The position numbers and the translations under genes are program-made. A DNA stretch of 64,000 nucleotides from Candidatus Competibacteraceae bacterium (GTDB taxonomy: Bacteria; Pseudomonadota; Gammaproteobacteria; Competibacterales; Competibacteraceae), in the NCBI GenBank assembly GCA_016713505.1, contig JADJPA010000001.1, positions 2,741,501 through 2,805,500 of the forward strand, in the 5' to 3' direction. Below, piece by piece: positions 8,066 through 17,085 of this stretch. Positions within the stretch are counted from its first letter, which is position 1. Every line of letters starts with the position of its first letter. The notes under the pieces were generated by a model. It was not told the DNA's origin and did not search any database. It was given only the letters and a program-made list of their open reading frames with translations.

Positions 8066-10296
8066 TCCGCCGTTTCGCCAGCGGCCGGGGGCTGGCGCTC
8101 ACCTTGCTGCTGTTCGGCTTGCTGCTGGTGCTGCTGATTCTGATGGGTCGCGCCACCACCAACTCGGCCAAGTTCGGACAGATGTACGGCTGGCTGCTGC
8201 TGGTCAGCGCCATCGGCCTGGGGGCTTTGGCCAGTCTGATCCTGTACAACCTGATCGCCCTGATCGGCCTGTACCGGCGTCGGGCCCCCGGCTCGCGCCT
8301 CACCCTGCGGCTGACCGGCATTTTCGCGCTGCTGGCCATCACCCCCGTGGCGCTGGTGTACGGTTTTTCGCTGCACTTCTTGCAACGGGGTATCGATAGC
8401 TGGTTCGACGTGCAGGTGGATCGCGGCCTGGAAAACGCCTTGGAGCTCAGCCGGACCGCCCTGGATCTGCGGATGCGCGAGGTACTCAAGCAAGCCTTGC
8501 GGGTCGCCGTCAGCGTCGCGGACAGCGACGGCGAGCAGGCCGGCCGGCGCCTGGACGACCTACTCGATCTCGGCGAGGCGTCCGAGCTGACCCTGTTCGG
8601 CCAGGGCGGCCGAATCATCGCCACCGCCAGCATGGACCCGGCGGCGATCCTGCCGCACCCCCCACCGGAAACGGCGCTGCTGCAAGTCCGCCAAGGCCGC
8701 AATTACGTCGGACTGGAACCGATCGGCGACGCCGGCTTTCACGTTCGCGTCGTGGTGCCGGCCACCTCCCTCGGCAACGAGGAACGGCAGTTGCAGGCCC
8801 TGTTTCCGGTCACCGACCGTTTGAGCCTGCTGGCCGACGCGGTGCAAGCCGCCTTCGACAGTTACCGGGAATTGATCTTCCTGCGGGCGCCGCTCAAGGC
8901 CAGCTTCACGTTGACCCTGTCGCTGGCGCTGTTGCTGGCGGTGCTGGCGGCGTTCTGGGCCGCGTTCTACACCGCGCGCCGGCTGGTGCAGCCCTTGCGC
9001 GAGCTGGTCGACGGCACCCAGGCGGTCGCCGTGGGCCAGTTCAACAAACAACTGGCCGGCGCCGGGGCCGGCAGCGACGAGCTGGGCTTTTTGGTGGAAT
9101 CCTTCAACCAGATGATCCGCAATCTGGCGCAGGCGCATGACGCCGCCCAACGCAGCCAGGGGCTGGTCGAAAGCCAGCGCGCCTACCTGGAAACGGTGTT
9201 GGCGCGGCTGTCGTCGGGGGTGCTGACCATGGATCAGGGCGGCCGCCTGCAAACCTGCAACGCGGCGGCCAGCCAAATCCTGGAGGTCGACTTGCAGGAG
9301 TATCTCGGCGCCGACAGTCAGTGGATCGCCGTGGCGCACCCGATGTTGCAGGAGTTCATCGCCGCCATCGGTCCGCACTTGACCGAGACCGGCGACTGGC
9401 GCCAGGAAATCGCCTGGTTCGGCACCGCCGGCCGGCGCATTCTGATGTGTCGCGGCAGCTCGTTGCCGGATGCGGTCGGCCTTCACGGGGGTCACGTCAT
9501 CGTCTTCGACGACATCACTCACGTCGTCCAGGTCGAGCGCGAGGCGGCCTGGTCCGAAGTGGCGCGGCGCCTCGCCCACGAGATCAAGAACCCGCTGACG
9601 CCGATCCAACTGGCCGCCGAGCGCATCCGCCATAAATATCTCAAGCAATTCGACGAGGAACAAGGCAAGGTCCTGGAGCGCGGCACCCACACCATCGTCC
9701 AGCAGGTTCAGGCGATGAAGGAAATGGTGGACGCCTTCAGCGAATACGCCCGCCCGCCGCGCTTGCAACTGGCGCCGCTGGAATTGAACGAATTCGTCAC
9801 CGAGGTGCTTTATCTCTACCGCGATTACCCGGCGGGCGTGGAAATCAAGCTCGATCTGACCCAAGAACCCTTGCGGGTCAACGGCGACAAGGGCCGGCTG
9901 CGGCAACTGCTGCACAATTTGGTTAAGAACGCCATCGAAGCGATCCGCGACGGCCACGGCTCGACGTTGTGGATCAGCACCCGCCGCGAGCACGTCGCCG
10001 GCACCGACCGGGTCGAACTCAGCGTGCGCGACGACGGGCCGGGTTTCCCCGATTCCGTGCACGCCAACGCCTTCGAGCCCTACGTGACTACCAAACTCAA
10101 GGGAACCGGGCTAGGATTGGCGATCGTCAAAAAAATTGTCGAAGAGCATGGCGGCTGGATTCAATTGGAAACCCCGGCGGACGGCGGCGCCCGGATCGCG
10201 ATTCGCTTGCCGATCTTTCACGACGGCGCCGACGCTCCAACTCCACCCGCCGTTCCCGCCGCGCCGTTGCACACTGATAAGGAGGCCGCCGGATGA
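8053..10296 (+). CDS. ntrY: NtrY-like membrane sensor histidine kinase
   Basis: A 747-residue transmembrane kinase. There are three N-terminal membrane segments (about residues 12-35, 45-70 and 88-112), a periplasmic region, and a fourth membrane helix near 290 followed by HAMP. A PAS-like region lies at about 375-480. The HisKA H-box RRLAHEIKNPLTPIQLAAER precedes a HATPase domain with LVKNAIEA, VRDDGPGFPD and GTGLGLAIVKKI. I prefer ATG 8053 to the GTG nine bases upstream. It overlaps the response-regulator start by four bases, so the two form a cognate pair. NtrY homologues sense nitrogen status or redox state; the signal here is unknown. Confidence 0.92.
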   Translation: MATLIRRFASGRGLALTLLLFGLLLVLLILMGRATTNSAKFGQMYGWLLLVSAIGLGALASLILYNLIALIGLYRRRAPGSRLTLRLTGIFALLAITPVALVYGFSLHFLQRGIDSWFDVQVDRGLENALELSRTALDLRMREVLKQALRVAVSVADSDGEQAGRRLDDLLDLGEASELTLFGQGGRIIATASMDPAAILPHPPPETALLQVRQGRNYVGLEPIGDAGFHVRVVVPATSLGNEERQLQALFPVTDRLSLLADAVQAAFDSYRELIFLRAPLKASFTLTLSLALLLAVLAAFWAAFYTARRLVQPLRELVDGTQAVAVGQFNKQLAGAGAGSDELGFLVESFNQMIRNLAQAHDAAQRSQGLVESQRAYLETVLARLSSGVLTMDQGGRLQTCNAAASQILEVDLQEYLGADSQWIAVAHPMLQEFIAAIGPHLTETGDWRQEIAWFGTAGRRILMCRGSSLPDAVGLHGGHVIVFDDITHVVQVEREAAWSEVARRLAHEIKNPLTPIQLAAERIRHKYLKQFDEEQGKVLERGTHTIVQQVQAMKEMVDAFSEYARPPRLQLAPLELNEFVTEVLYLYRDYPAGVEIKLDLTQEPLRVNGDKGRLRQLLHNLVKNAIEAIRDGHGSTLWISTRREHVAGTDRVELSVRDDGPGFPDSVHANAFEPYVTTKLKGTGLGLAIVKKIVEEHGGWIQLETPADGGARIAIRLPIFHDGADAPTPPAVPAAPLHTDKEAAG

Positions 10297-11663
10297 GCGC
10301 GTCTTATATTCTGGTCGTTGATGACGAACCCGACATTCGCGACTTGGTCAAGGAAATTCTGGAAGATGAAGGCTATGCCGTCTCGACCGCCGAGAACGCC
10401 GCCGCCGCCCGCGAGGCGCGCCGCGCGCAGCGGCCCGATTTGATCCTGCTCGACATCTGGATGCCGGACACCGACGGCATCACCCTGCTCAAGGAATGGA
10501 GCGAGGGCGATCACCTGCCGTGCCCGGTCATCATGATGTCCGGCCACGGCACCGTCGAGACGGCGGTGGAAGCGACCCGGCTGGGCGCTTACGATTTCAT
10601 CGAAAAACCCCTGTCCATGGCCAAGCTGCTGCTGACCGTGGAGCGGGCGTTGGAGGCGGACCGGCTGGCGCGGGAAAACCTCAACCTGCGCCGCCAGCAG
10701 CGGATCGTGGCCGAACCGGTCGGGCGCAGCGAAGTCGTCCAGCGGCTGCGCGCCCAGGTGCTGCGGATCGCCCAGCACGATGCCCCGATCCTGATCTTCG
10801 GCGAGCCCGGCACCGGCAAGGAAGTCTACGCCCGCTTCCTGCATGCCCACAGCCTGCGGCGCGGCGGCCCGTTCGTGGATGTGGGAGTCGGCTCCATCGC
10901 CCGAGAAAACGCCAGCCTGGAGCTGTTCGGCTCCGAACAGGGCGACCGGATTCACTACGGCCGGCTGGAGCAAGCCAGCGGCGGCACCCTGTTTCTGGAC
11001 GAGTTGGCCGACATGGATCTGGAAGCGCAAGCCAAGCTGGCCAGCGCCCTGGAGAATGGCTCGTTCCTGCGCATCGGCGGCAAGGAGCCGGTCCGGGTCA
11101 ACGTCCGAGTGGTGGCCGCCACCCACCGCGATCTGGAGCAGGAAGTCGCGCTGGGCCGGTTTCGCGAAGATCTTTATTACCAGCTCAACGTTGTCCCCAT
11201 CAAACTGCCGCCGCTGCGCGATCACATCGAGGACGTGCCGGAGCTGCTCAACTATTACATCGGCTACTTCGTCGATCAGGAAAGTCTGATCTACCGCCAC
11301 TTTACCCTAGCCGCCCAGAACCGCCTGCGCAACTACAACTGGCCCGGCAACATCCGCGAGCTCAAGAATCTGGTGCAACGCCTGTTGATCCTGGGCGGCG
11401 ACGAGGAGATCACTCAGGACGAAGTGGACGCCGCCGTGCGCGGCATCACCGCCGTCAAGGCCCAGGATGTCGGCAGCATTCCGCTGAACTTGCCGCTGCG
11501 GGAGGCCCGCGAGCAATTCGAACGGACCTATCTGATGCAGCAGTTTCGCGAATGCGAAGGCAACGTGGCGCGGCTGGCCGATCGGGTCGGCATGGAGCGC
11601 ACCAACCTGTATCGCAAATTGCGCGCCCTGGGCATCGACCCCAAGAAAGCTCTCGACGAGTAA
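10293..11663 (+). CDS. ntrX: NtrX-like AAA+ response regulator lacking the GAFTGA loop
   Basis: A 456-residue regulator: receiver domain (VVDDEPDIRDLVKEI, phospho-acceptor in LLDIWMPDTDG), AAA+ domain (Walker A GEPGTGKE, Walker B GGTLFLDELADM) and a C-terminal Fis-type helix-turn-helix (EGNVARLADRVGMERTNLYRK). The loop that should carry GAFTGA, which contacts sigma-54, is missing: after ELFG the sequence runs SEQGDRIHYGRLEQ, shorter than in NtrC-like proteins. It therefore probably acts without sigma-54, as a DNA-binding activator or repressor. The start overlaps the kinase gene; trkA follows after nine bases. Confidence 0.92.
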   Translation: MSASYILVVDDEPDIRDLVKEILEDEGYAVSTAENAAAAREARRAQRPDLILLDIWMPDTDGITLLKEWSEGDHLPCPVIMMSGHGTVETAVEATRLGAYDFIEKPLSMAKLLLTVERALEADRLARENLNLRRQQRIVAEPVGRSEVVQRLRAQVLRIAQHDAPILIFGEPGTGKEVYARFLHAHSLRRGGPFVDVGVGSIARENASLELFGSEQGDRIHYGRLEQASGGTLFLDELADMDLEAQAKLASALENGSFLRIGGKEPVRVNVRVVAATHRDLEQEVALGRFREDLYYQLNVVPIKLPPLRDHIEDVPELLNYYIGYFVDQESLIYRHFTLAAQNRLRNYNWPGNIRELKNLVQRLLILGGDEEITQDEVDAAVRGITAVKAQDVGSIPLNLPLREAREQFERTYLMQQFRECEGNVARLADRVGMERTNLYRKLRALGIDPKKALDE

Positions 11664-11672
11664 GGAGCGGAC

Positions 11673-13052
11673 GTGAAGATCGTGATTCTCGGGGCCGGCC
11701 AAGTCGGTGGCTCGGTCGCGCACATCCTGGCCGGCGAGGCCAACGACGTGACCGTGGTGGACGCCAACCCCGAACGCTTGCAGGCCCTGCAAGACCGGCT
11801 GGACATCCGCACCGTTCGCGGCAGCGCCTCCTATCCTTCCGTGATGGAACAGGCCGGCATCGCCGACGCCGACATGCTGATCGCGCTGACCGACAGCGAC
11901 GAAGCCAACATGATCGCCTGCCAGATCGCCCACACGTTGTACAACACGCCGACCAAGATCGCCCGGGTCCGCGCCGGCAGTTACACCGCCTATCGCGACC
12001 AACTGTTCAAGGACGACGCGCTGCCGGTGGACGTTTTGATCAGCCCCGAACAACTGGTGACCGATTACATCCAGCACATCATCGAGCATCCCGGCGCGCT
12101 CCAGGTGCTGGATTTCGCCGAGGGTCAGGTGCGGCTGGTCGGCGTCAAGGCCTACGAGGGCAGCACCCTGATCGGCCAGGCGCTGCGCACCCTGCCGGAG
12201 CGGATGCCGGGCATCGACACGCGGGTGGCGGCCATCTTTCGCCAGGGCAGTCCGATCATGCCGGAAGGCGACACGGTGATCGAGCCCGACGACGAGGTCT
12301 TCCTGATCGCCGCCCGCAAGAACACCCGCGCCATCGTCGCCGAACTGCGCAAGCTGGACCGGATGGTCAAACGCATCATCATCGCCGGCGGCGGCCACAT
12401 CGGCGCCCGGCTGGCGCAAGGACTGGAAGACCGGTTTCAGGTCAAGATCATCGAACGCAATCCGGCCACCAGCAAGCGGCTGTCCGAACAACTGGACCGG
12501 GCCATCGTGCTGCACGGCGATGCGGCCGACGAGAATCTGCTGCGCCAGGAAAATATCGAACACGTCGACGTGTATTGCGCCGTTACCAACGACGACGAGG
12601 CCAACATCCTCTCGGCGATGCAGGCCAAGCGGATGGGCGCCCGCAAGGTGATGGCGCTCATCAACTTGTTATCCTATGTCGATCTGGTCGAATCCTCCGG
12701 CATCATCGACGTGGCGATCTCGCCGCAGCAGGCCACCATCGGCACCCTGCTGACCCACGTCCGCCGCGGCGATGTGGTCAAGGTGCATTCCCTGCGCCGG
12801 GGCGCGGCGGAGGCCATCGAAGCCATCGCCCACGGCGACTACAAGACCTCCAAGGTGGTCGGCCGGCGCATCGAGGAAATCCGCCTGCCGCCGGGCACCA
12901 CCATCGGCGCCATCGCGCGCGGCGATGAGGTGGTGATCTGCCACCACGATACCGTCATCGAAGCGGACGATCATGTGATCCTGTTTCTGGTCGACAAGAA
13001 ACGGGTAGCGGAGGTGGAACGCCTCTTTTCGGTTGGAGCGACTTTCATTTAA
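11673..13052 (+). CDS. trkA: Trk potassium uptake protein TrkA
   Basis: Cytoplasmic NAD-binding regulatory subunit of the Trk K+ uptake system. The 459-residue protein is the standard duplicated form: RCK-N domain 1 begins MKIVILGAGQVGGSVAHIL, and domain 2 begins near residue 230 with IIIAGGGHIGARLAQ. Each is followed by an RCK-C domain. The start is GTG, supported by AAGGAG eight bases upstream. The membrane partner TrkH/TrkG is not in the window. Its place behind ntrX and rsmB is conserved in many gammaproteobacteria. Confidence 0.95.
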   Translation: MKIVILGAGQVGGSVAHILAGEANDVTVVDANPERLQALQDRLDIRTVRGSASYPSVMEQAGIADADMLIALTDSDEANMIACQIAHTLYNTPTKIARVRAGSYTAYRDQLFKDDALPVDVLISPEQLVTDYIQHIIEHPGALQVLDFAEGQVRLVGVKAYEGSTLIGQALRTLPERMPGIDTRVAAIFRQGSPIMPEGDTVIEPDDEVFLIAARKNTRAIVAELRKLDRMVKRIIIAGGGHIGARLAQGLEDRFQVKIIERNPATSKRLSEQLDRAIVLHGDAADENLLRQENIEHVDVYCAVTNDDEANILSAMQAKRMGARKVMALINLLSYVDLVESSGIIDVAISPQQATIGTLLTHVRRGDVVKVHSLRRGAAEAIEAIAHGDYKTSKVVGRRIEEIRLPPGTTIGAIARGDEVVICHHDTVIEADDHVILFLVDKKRVAEVERLFSVGATFI

Positions 13053-13163
13053 GCCCGCGCCGCGAGAAAAACCCTTATGTTAGAATGCATCCAAATTGGC
13101 CTCAGGGGCGGTCGTCCCCGCTAAAACTTACAAAAAACCACCCAGCGTTGACAGGACCCGAAC

Positions 13164-13823
13164 ATGACCGCATTCAATTTCGAACAAGCGCGCCACAACA
13201 TGATCGAACAGCAAATTCGGCCCTGGGATGTGCTGGACCAACAAGTGCTGGATACCCTCGCCCGCGTGCCGCGCGAGGATTTCGTGCCGGAACGCTACCG
13301 CAATCTGGCCTTCAGCGATGTCGCCATCCCGCTCGGCCACGGTGAATTCATGTTCAAACCCACGGTCGAGGGTCGGTTGCTGCAAGCCCTGGCGGTCAAA
13401 CCGAGCGATCTGGTGCTGGAAGTCGGCACCGGCAGCGGCTATCTGACCGCCTGTCTGGCGCGGTTGGCCACCAGCGTGGTCAGCGTGGACATCGTGGCCG
13501 ACTTCACCGACGCCGCGCGTTCCAAGCTGAAAACCCACGGCGCGGCCAACGTGGTGCTGCATACCGGCGACGCCAGCCGTGGTTGGAGCGGTCATCGCTA
13601 CGACGCCATCGCCGTCACCGGTTCGGTGGCCGATGTCGCCGACGACTGGCGGCAGAGCCTGCGTTTGGGCGGACGCTTGTTCATCGTGGCCGGCAAGCCG
13701 CCGGTCATGGAGGCGCTGCTGATCACCCGCACCGGCGAGCGGGAATGGCTGCGGGAAAGCCTGTTCGACACCGAACTTCTGCCCTTGCGCAACGTAGCGC
13801 CCACCAAGGCTTTCGTCTTCTGA
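13164..13823 (+). CDS. protein-L-isoaspartate O-methyltransferase family protein
   Basis: A 219-residue SAM-dependent methyltransferase of the PCMT family. The N-terminal segment NMIEQQIRPWDVLD and RVPREDFVPERYRNLAFSD are typical of the Pcm-like proteins encoded before tolC in proteobacteria. The SAM motif is VLEVGTGSGYLTACLA. The family repairs isoaspartyl residues, but this subgroup has an altered substrate region, so true repair activity is not assured. Translation starts at ATG 13164; the 111-base gap after trkA holds no gene. Confidence 0.85.
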   Translation: MTAFNFEQARHNMIEQQIRPWDVLDQQVLDTLARVPREDFVPERYRNLAFSDVAIPLGHGEFMFKPTVEGRLLQALAVKPSDLVLEVGTGSGYLTACLARLATSVVSVDIVADFTDAARSKLKTHGAANVVLHTGDASRGWSGHRYDAIAVTGSVADVADDWRQSLRLGGRLFIVAGKPPVMEALLITRTGEREWLRESLFDTELLPLRNVAPTKAFVF

Positions 13824-13855
13824 CCGGCAGCGACCCGTTTCCGATTCGGCCAACC

Positions 13856-13886
13856 TCGACAACGCGCGGCCCAGGAGTGGTATATT
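13856..13886 (+). promoter_or_regulatory. possible sigma-70 promoter of the TolC-family gene
   Basis: TCGACA (13856-13861) resembles a -35 box, and TATATT (13881-13886), preceded by TG plus one base, forms an extended -10. The spacing of 19 bases is long, which an extended -10 can tolerate. The start codon lies about 40 bases downstream. Prediction from sequence only. Confidence 0.4.
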
Positions 13887-13928
13887 AGAGATTGTTAACA
13901 TACTCACTCACAGGAGATGCCGTCACTC

Positions 13929-15449
13929 ATGCCCAAACTCTCTTGTCTGGTGTTGGCCGGCTTGGCCGCGGCGGTCTGCGGCCAGCCGACGTGGGCGGAG
14001 GACCTGCTGTACGTCTACCGCCAGGCCCAAGACAGCGATCCGGTGCTCAAGGCCGCCACTGCCAGTCGCGACGCGGCGCAGGAAGCCAAACCGCAGGCGC
14101 GGGCCTTGTTGTTGCCCAACATGGGAGTCTCGGCCGAGCAAGGTTATAATTTTGGGATTGAAGGCGCGGCGCCAAGACCGTCATCAGCCGACAACCATAC
14201 CTACGGGATCAGGCTGGTTCAGCCGCTTTATAACCGGGGCCATCAAGTCCGGCAACGGCTGGCGGAGGCGACGGTCGGCCAAGCCGACGTCAATCTCGGC
14301 AACGCCCGCAACGAGCTGGTGCTGCGGGTCTCGCAAGCCTATTTTGGCGTGTTGGCGGCGTTGGACAATCTCAGCTACGCCACGGCCGAGAAGAACGCCT
14401 TCGCCCGTCAGCTCGAACAAGCCAACCGCCGTTTCGAGGTGGGGCTGGCGACCATTACCGACGTTTACGACGCCCAGGCCCGCTTCGACGCCGCCGTTTC
14501 CCAGGAAATCGAAGCCATCAACCAACTGGCGAACGCGCGCGAGGCCTTGCGGCAGTTGACGGGCCAGGATTACGCGCAACTCAATTCGTTGACCGAGCGA
14601 ATGCCGCTGGTGCTGCCCGAACCGCACAATCCCGAAGAATGGGTGCGGATGGCGTTGGAAAACAATCTGAGCTTGCGCGCCACCGCGTTCGATGTCGATC
14701 GGGCGCGAGAGAACGTCAAACTGCAAAAGGCCGGCCACTATCCGACGCTGGACTTACAGGCCGGCCGGGTCGACACCGATAACGGCGCCAACAGCAATCT
14801 CGCCAGCAGCCAGCTCAACCTGCAACTGACCATCCCGCTCTACAGCGGCGGCGCGGTGTCCTCGCGCTCCCGCGAGGCGGCCTACAACTACGAAGCGTCC
14901 CGACAAAGCTTGGAAAACCAGCAGCGCGAAACCATCCGCATCGTTCGCAACGCCTATCGCGGTCAGGAGACCGCCATCAGCCAGATCAAGGCGCTCGATC
15001 AGAGCCGCGTCTCCACCCGCAGCGCCTTGGAGGCCAATCAAGCCGGTTACGAGGTCGGCACTCGCACCATCGTGGACGTGCTAGACGCCGAACGGAACGT
15101 GTATCTGGCCGAACGGAATTATGCCGCCGCCCGCTATTCCTACGTCACCAACTATCTGACGCTGCGCCAAGCCGCCGGCCAGTTGTCGGAAGCGGACATC
15201 GCGGAACTCAACCGTTGGCTGGGCCCCCCCCGTTCGACCAGCGGCGAACCGGTTGCCACCGCGCCACCCCCACAACCCGCCAAACCGGGCAGCGCCAAGA
15301 GCGGCGCCAGCAACGCTAAGGCGCCCGTCTCGGCCAAGCCCGCCGACAGCGAGCCGACGGCCGCCAACAAACGGCCGCGCAAAACGAGCGGATCAAGTTC
15401 GGAGCAGTCCACGCCGGCGGGCAAACCGCCCGCGAACGGATCGAACTAA
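13929..15449 (+). CDS. tolC: TolC-family outer-membrane efflux/secretion channel
   Basis: A 506-residue TolC-like protein: signal peptide MPKLSCLVLAGLAAAVCG...WA, then two repeated outer-membrane-factor halves. Typical segments are DLLYVYRQAQDSDPVLKAA, YGIRLVQPLYNRG, LTIPLYSGG and VGTRTIVDVLDAERNVY. It would form the trimeric channel used by type I secretion and RND pumps. ATG 13929 is preferred because the AGGAG at 13912 directly abuts the earlier ATG at 13917. After about residue 430 comes a low-complexity Pro/Ala/Lys/Ser tail of roughly 70 residues, longer than in E. coli TolC. No inner-membrane partner is adjacent. Confidence 0.9.
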   Translation: MPKLSCLVLAGLAAAVCGQPTWAEDLLYVYRQAQDSDPVLKAATASRDAAQEAKPQARALLLPNMGVSAEQGYNFGIEGAAPRPSSADNHTYGIRLVQPLYNRGHQVRQRLAEATVGQADVNLGNARNELVLRVSQAYFGVLAALDNLSYATAEKNAFARQLEQANRRFEVGLATITDVYDAQARFDAAVSQEIEAINQLANAREALRQLTGQDYAQLNSLTERMPLVLPEPHNPEEWVRMALENNLSLRATAFDVDRARENVKLQKAGHYPTLDLQAGRVDTDNGANSNLASSQLNLQLTIPLYSGGAVSSRSREAAYNYEASRQSLENQQRETIRIVRNAYRGQETAISQIKALDQSRVSTRSALEANQAGYEVGTRTIVDVLDAERNVYLAERNYAAARYSYVTNYLTLRQAAGQLSEADIAELNRWLGPPRSTSGEPVATAPPPQPAKPGSAKSGASNAKAPVSAKPADSEPTAANKRPRKTSGSSSEQSTPAGKPPANGSN

Positions 15450-15488
15450 CCGGGTCGACACCTTACCTGACCTGCGACTTAATCCTCG

Positions 15489-16019
15489 ATGAACGCCGAG
15501 GTGGCACGGGCTTGTTCCGTTACTCCCCTAGCCCCGGCCCGGCTGCCGCGCCGGCTGGCGGCCATCGTCTATGACGGCCTGCTGCTGGCGGGCGTGTTGC
15601 TGGTCGCGACCGCGCTGGCCTTGGGGTTGGCGGTGCTGGTGGTCGGCGGCGAAAGCGCCAAGCAGCACAGCCCGCTCCAAGGCAATCCGTTTTTTTCGAG
15701 CTATTTACTGTTTGTGTGTTTTTTCTTCTTCGCCGGTTTTTGGATTCACGGCGGCCAAACTCTGGGAATGCGCGCTTGGCGGTTGCGGGTCCAACGGCGC
15801 GACGGTCGGGGCATCGGCTGGTGGCAGGCGTTGCTGCGCTTTCTAAGCGCCGGAATCTGGCCGGTTCCGGTCGCCGCTTATCTGTATCGGGTTCTCGGCG
15901 TCGGGGTCGGCCCCAGTCTAACCGTCGGCGTGGCTTGCCTGGTCCTGGTGCTGGCGCTGCGCCTGCCCGACCGGCTGTCGGAAACGGAACTGGTGGTGCT
16001 ACCCAAGCAACAGCGCTAA
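15489..16019 (+). CDS. RDD-family membrane protein
   Basis: A 176-residue integral membrane protein of the RDD family. The N-terminal RLPRRLAAIVYDGLLLAGVLL carries the Arg-Asp pair in the first helix, and WIHGGQTLGMRAWRLRVQRRDG is the second diagnostic segment. Three to four membrane helices are visible. The function of RDD proteins is generally unknown; some have been linked to ion exchange. The gene lies 39 bases after the TolC gene and converges on lptG with only one base between the stops. Confidence 0.85.
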   Translation: MNAEVARACSVTPLAPARLPRRLAAIVYDGLLLAGVLLVATALALGLAVLVVGGESAKQHSPLQGNPFFSSYLLFVCFFFFAGFWIHGGQTLGMRAWRLRVQRRDGRGIGWWQALLRFLSAGIWPVPVAAYLYRVLGVGVGPSLTVGVACLVLVLALRLPDRLSETELVVLPKQQR

Positions 16020-16020
16020 A

Positions 16021-17085
16021 TCAGCGCAAGCGATGCAGCGCGAAAAATCCCACGCCCAAGAACAGCAGCGCCGGCAAGATCGCGCCCAGCAGCGGCGGGT
16101 AACCGTACAACAGCACCACATTGCCCAACAGATAGTTGGCCAAAAAGAACGCCAGTCCGAGCAGCAACCCCACCAGCAGCCTCTGACCGATTCCAACCGA
16201 GCGCTGCGGGCCGAACACGAACGGCATGGCGACCACCAGCATCGCCAAATAAACCAGCGGCGCCAGCAGTTTGCGCCACAAGGCCAACCGGTAGCTTTGG
16301 GCATCCAACCCATTGCGTTCCAGATAATCGACGTACACCCACAAATCGCGAACCGATAGATTGCCGGGGTCGGCCGCCAGCACATCCAGAATTTTCGGAC
16401 TGACGGCAGACGTGATGACCAAGCTGTTCAACTGCTCGGTGTGCACCGTATCACCGTTCAGAGTGCTGCGGTCGATGCCTTCCAACACCCAGCGGCCTTC
16501 CTGATAGCGCGCTCCTTGGGCGGCGGTGACGGTTTCCAGCTGGGACTCGGGACCGATCTTGAAAATATGGATATCCGACAGCCGGATGCCGGGCAGCACC
16601 GCCCGGACGTGAACGAAGTAGTCGCCATCGCGCACCCAGAAACCGCGCCCGCCCCGAATCGCCATGCCCTCGCTCTTGGCGGCGGCGCGCTGTTCGCTGG
16701 CGCTCTGCTCCAGAGGCGGCGCGACGAACTCGCCGACCAGCAACACCGCCAGACTCAGCACCAGCCCGGTTTGCAAGACGGAGCGGGTCAATTGGCTCAA
16801 GGACAAGCCGGCGGCGCGCATGACGATCAATTCGCTACCGCCGGCCAGCGCGCCCATGCCCAGCAAGGCGCCGACCAACAGCGCCATCGGAAATAGCTCG
16901 TACAAGCGCTGAGGCTGAATCAGCAGCAGGAACCGCAGCACCGCCGCGAAATCGTAGGCACCTTTGCCCACCTCCTCCAGTTCCACCAACAGGCTAAGGA
17001 ACATTTCCAGCAGCAGCAACACCAGCAAGGCCACCAGGGTCGTGCTGGCGACCGTGCGGAAGATGTAACGATCGAGAATCCTCAT
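16021..17085 (-). CDS. lptG: LPS export system permease LptG
   Basis: Inner-membrane permease of the LptB2FG transporter that extracts lipopolysaccharide from the inner membrane. From ATG 17085 the 354-residue protein begins MRILDRYIFRTVASTTLVAL, the typical LptG start. N-terminal helices, a periplasmic beta-jellyroll region and C-terminal helices follow (RLLVGLLLGLAFFLANYLLG). The frame is open further upstream, but that lies inside lptF and has no family resemblance. It overlaps the lptF stop by four bases. Confidence 0.94.
   Translation of the reverse strand: MRILDRYIFRTVASTTLVALLVLLLLEMFLSLLVELEEVGKGAYDFAAVLRFLLLIQPQRLYELFPMALLVGALLGMGALAGGSELIVMRAAGLSLSQLTRSVLQTGLVLSLAVLLVGEFVAPPLEQSASEQRAAAKSEGMAIRGGRGFWVRDGDYFVHVRAVLPGIRLSDIHIFKIGPESQLETVTAAQGARYQEGRWVLEGIDRSTLNGDTVHTEQLNSLVITSAVSPKILDVLAADPGNLSVRDLWVYVDYLERNGLDAQSYRLALWRKLLAPLVYLAMLVVAMPFVFGPQRSVGIGQRLLVGLLLGLAFFLANYLLGNVVLLYGYPPLLGAILPALLFLGVGFFALHRLR

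Noticed and set aside
10496..12928. An 810-codon open frame across ntrX and trkA in another frame
   Set aside because: Arg/Pro/Gly-rich shadow of two well-identified genes.
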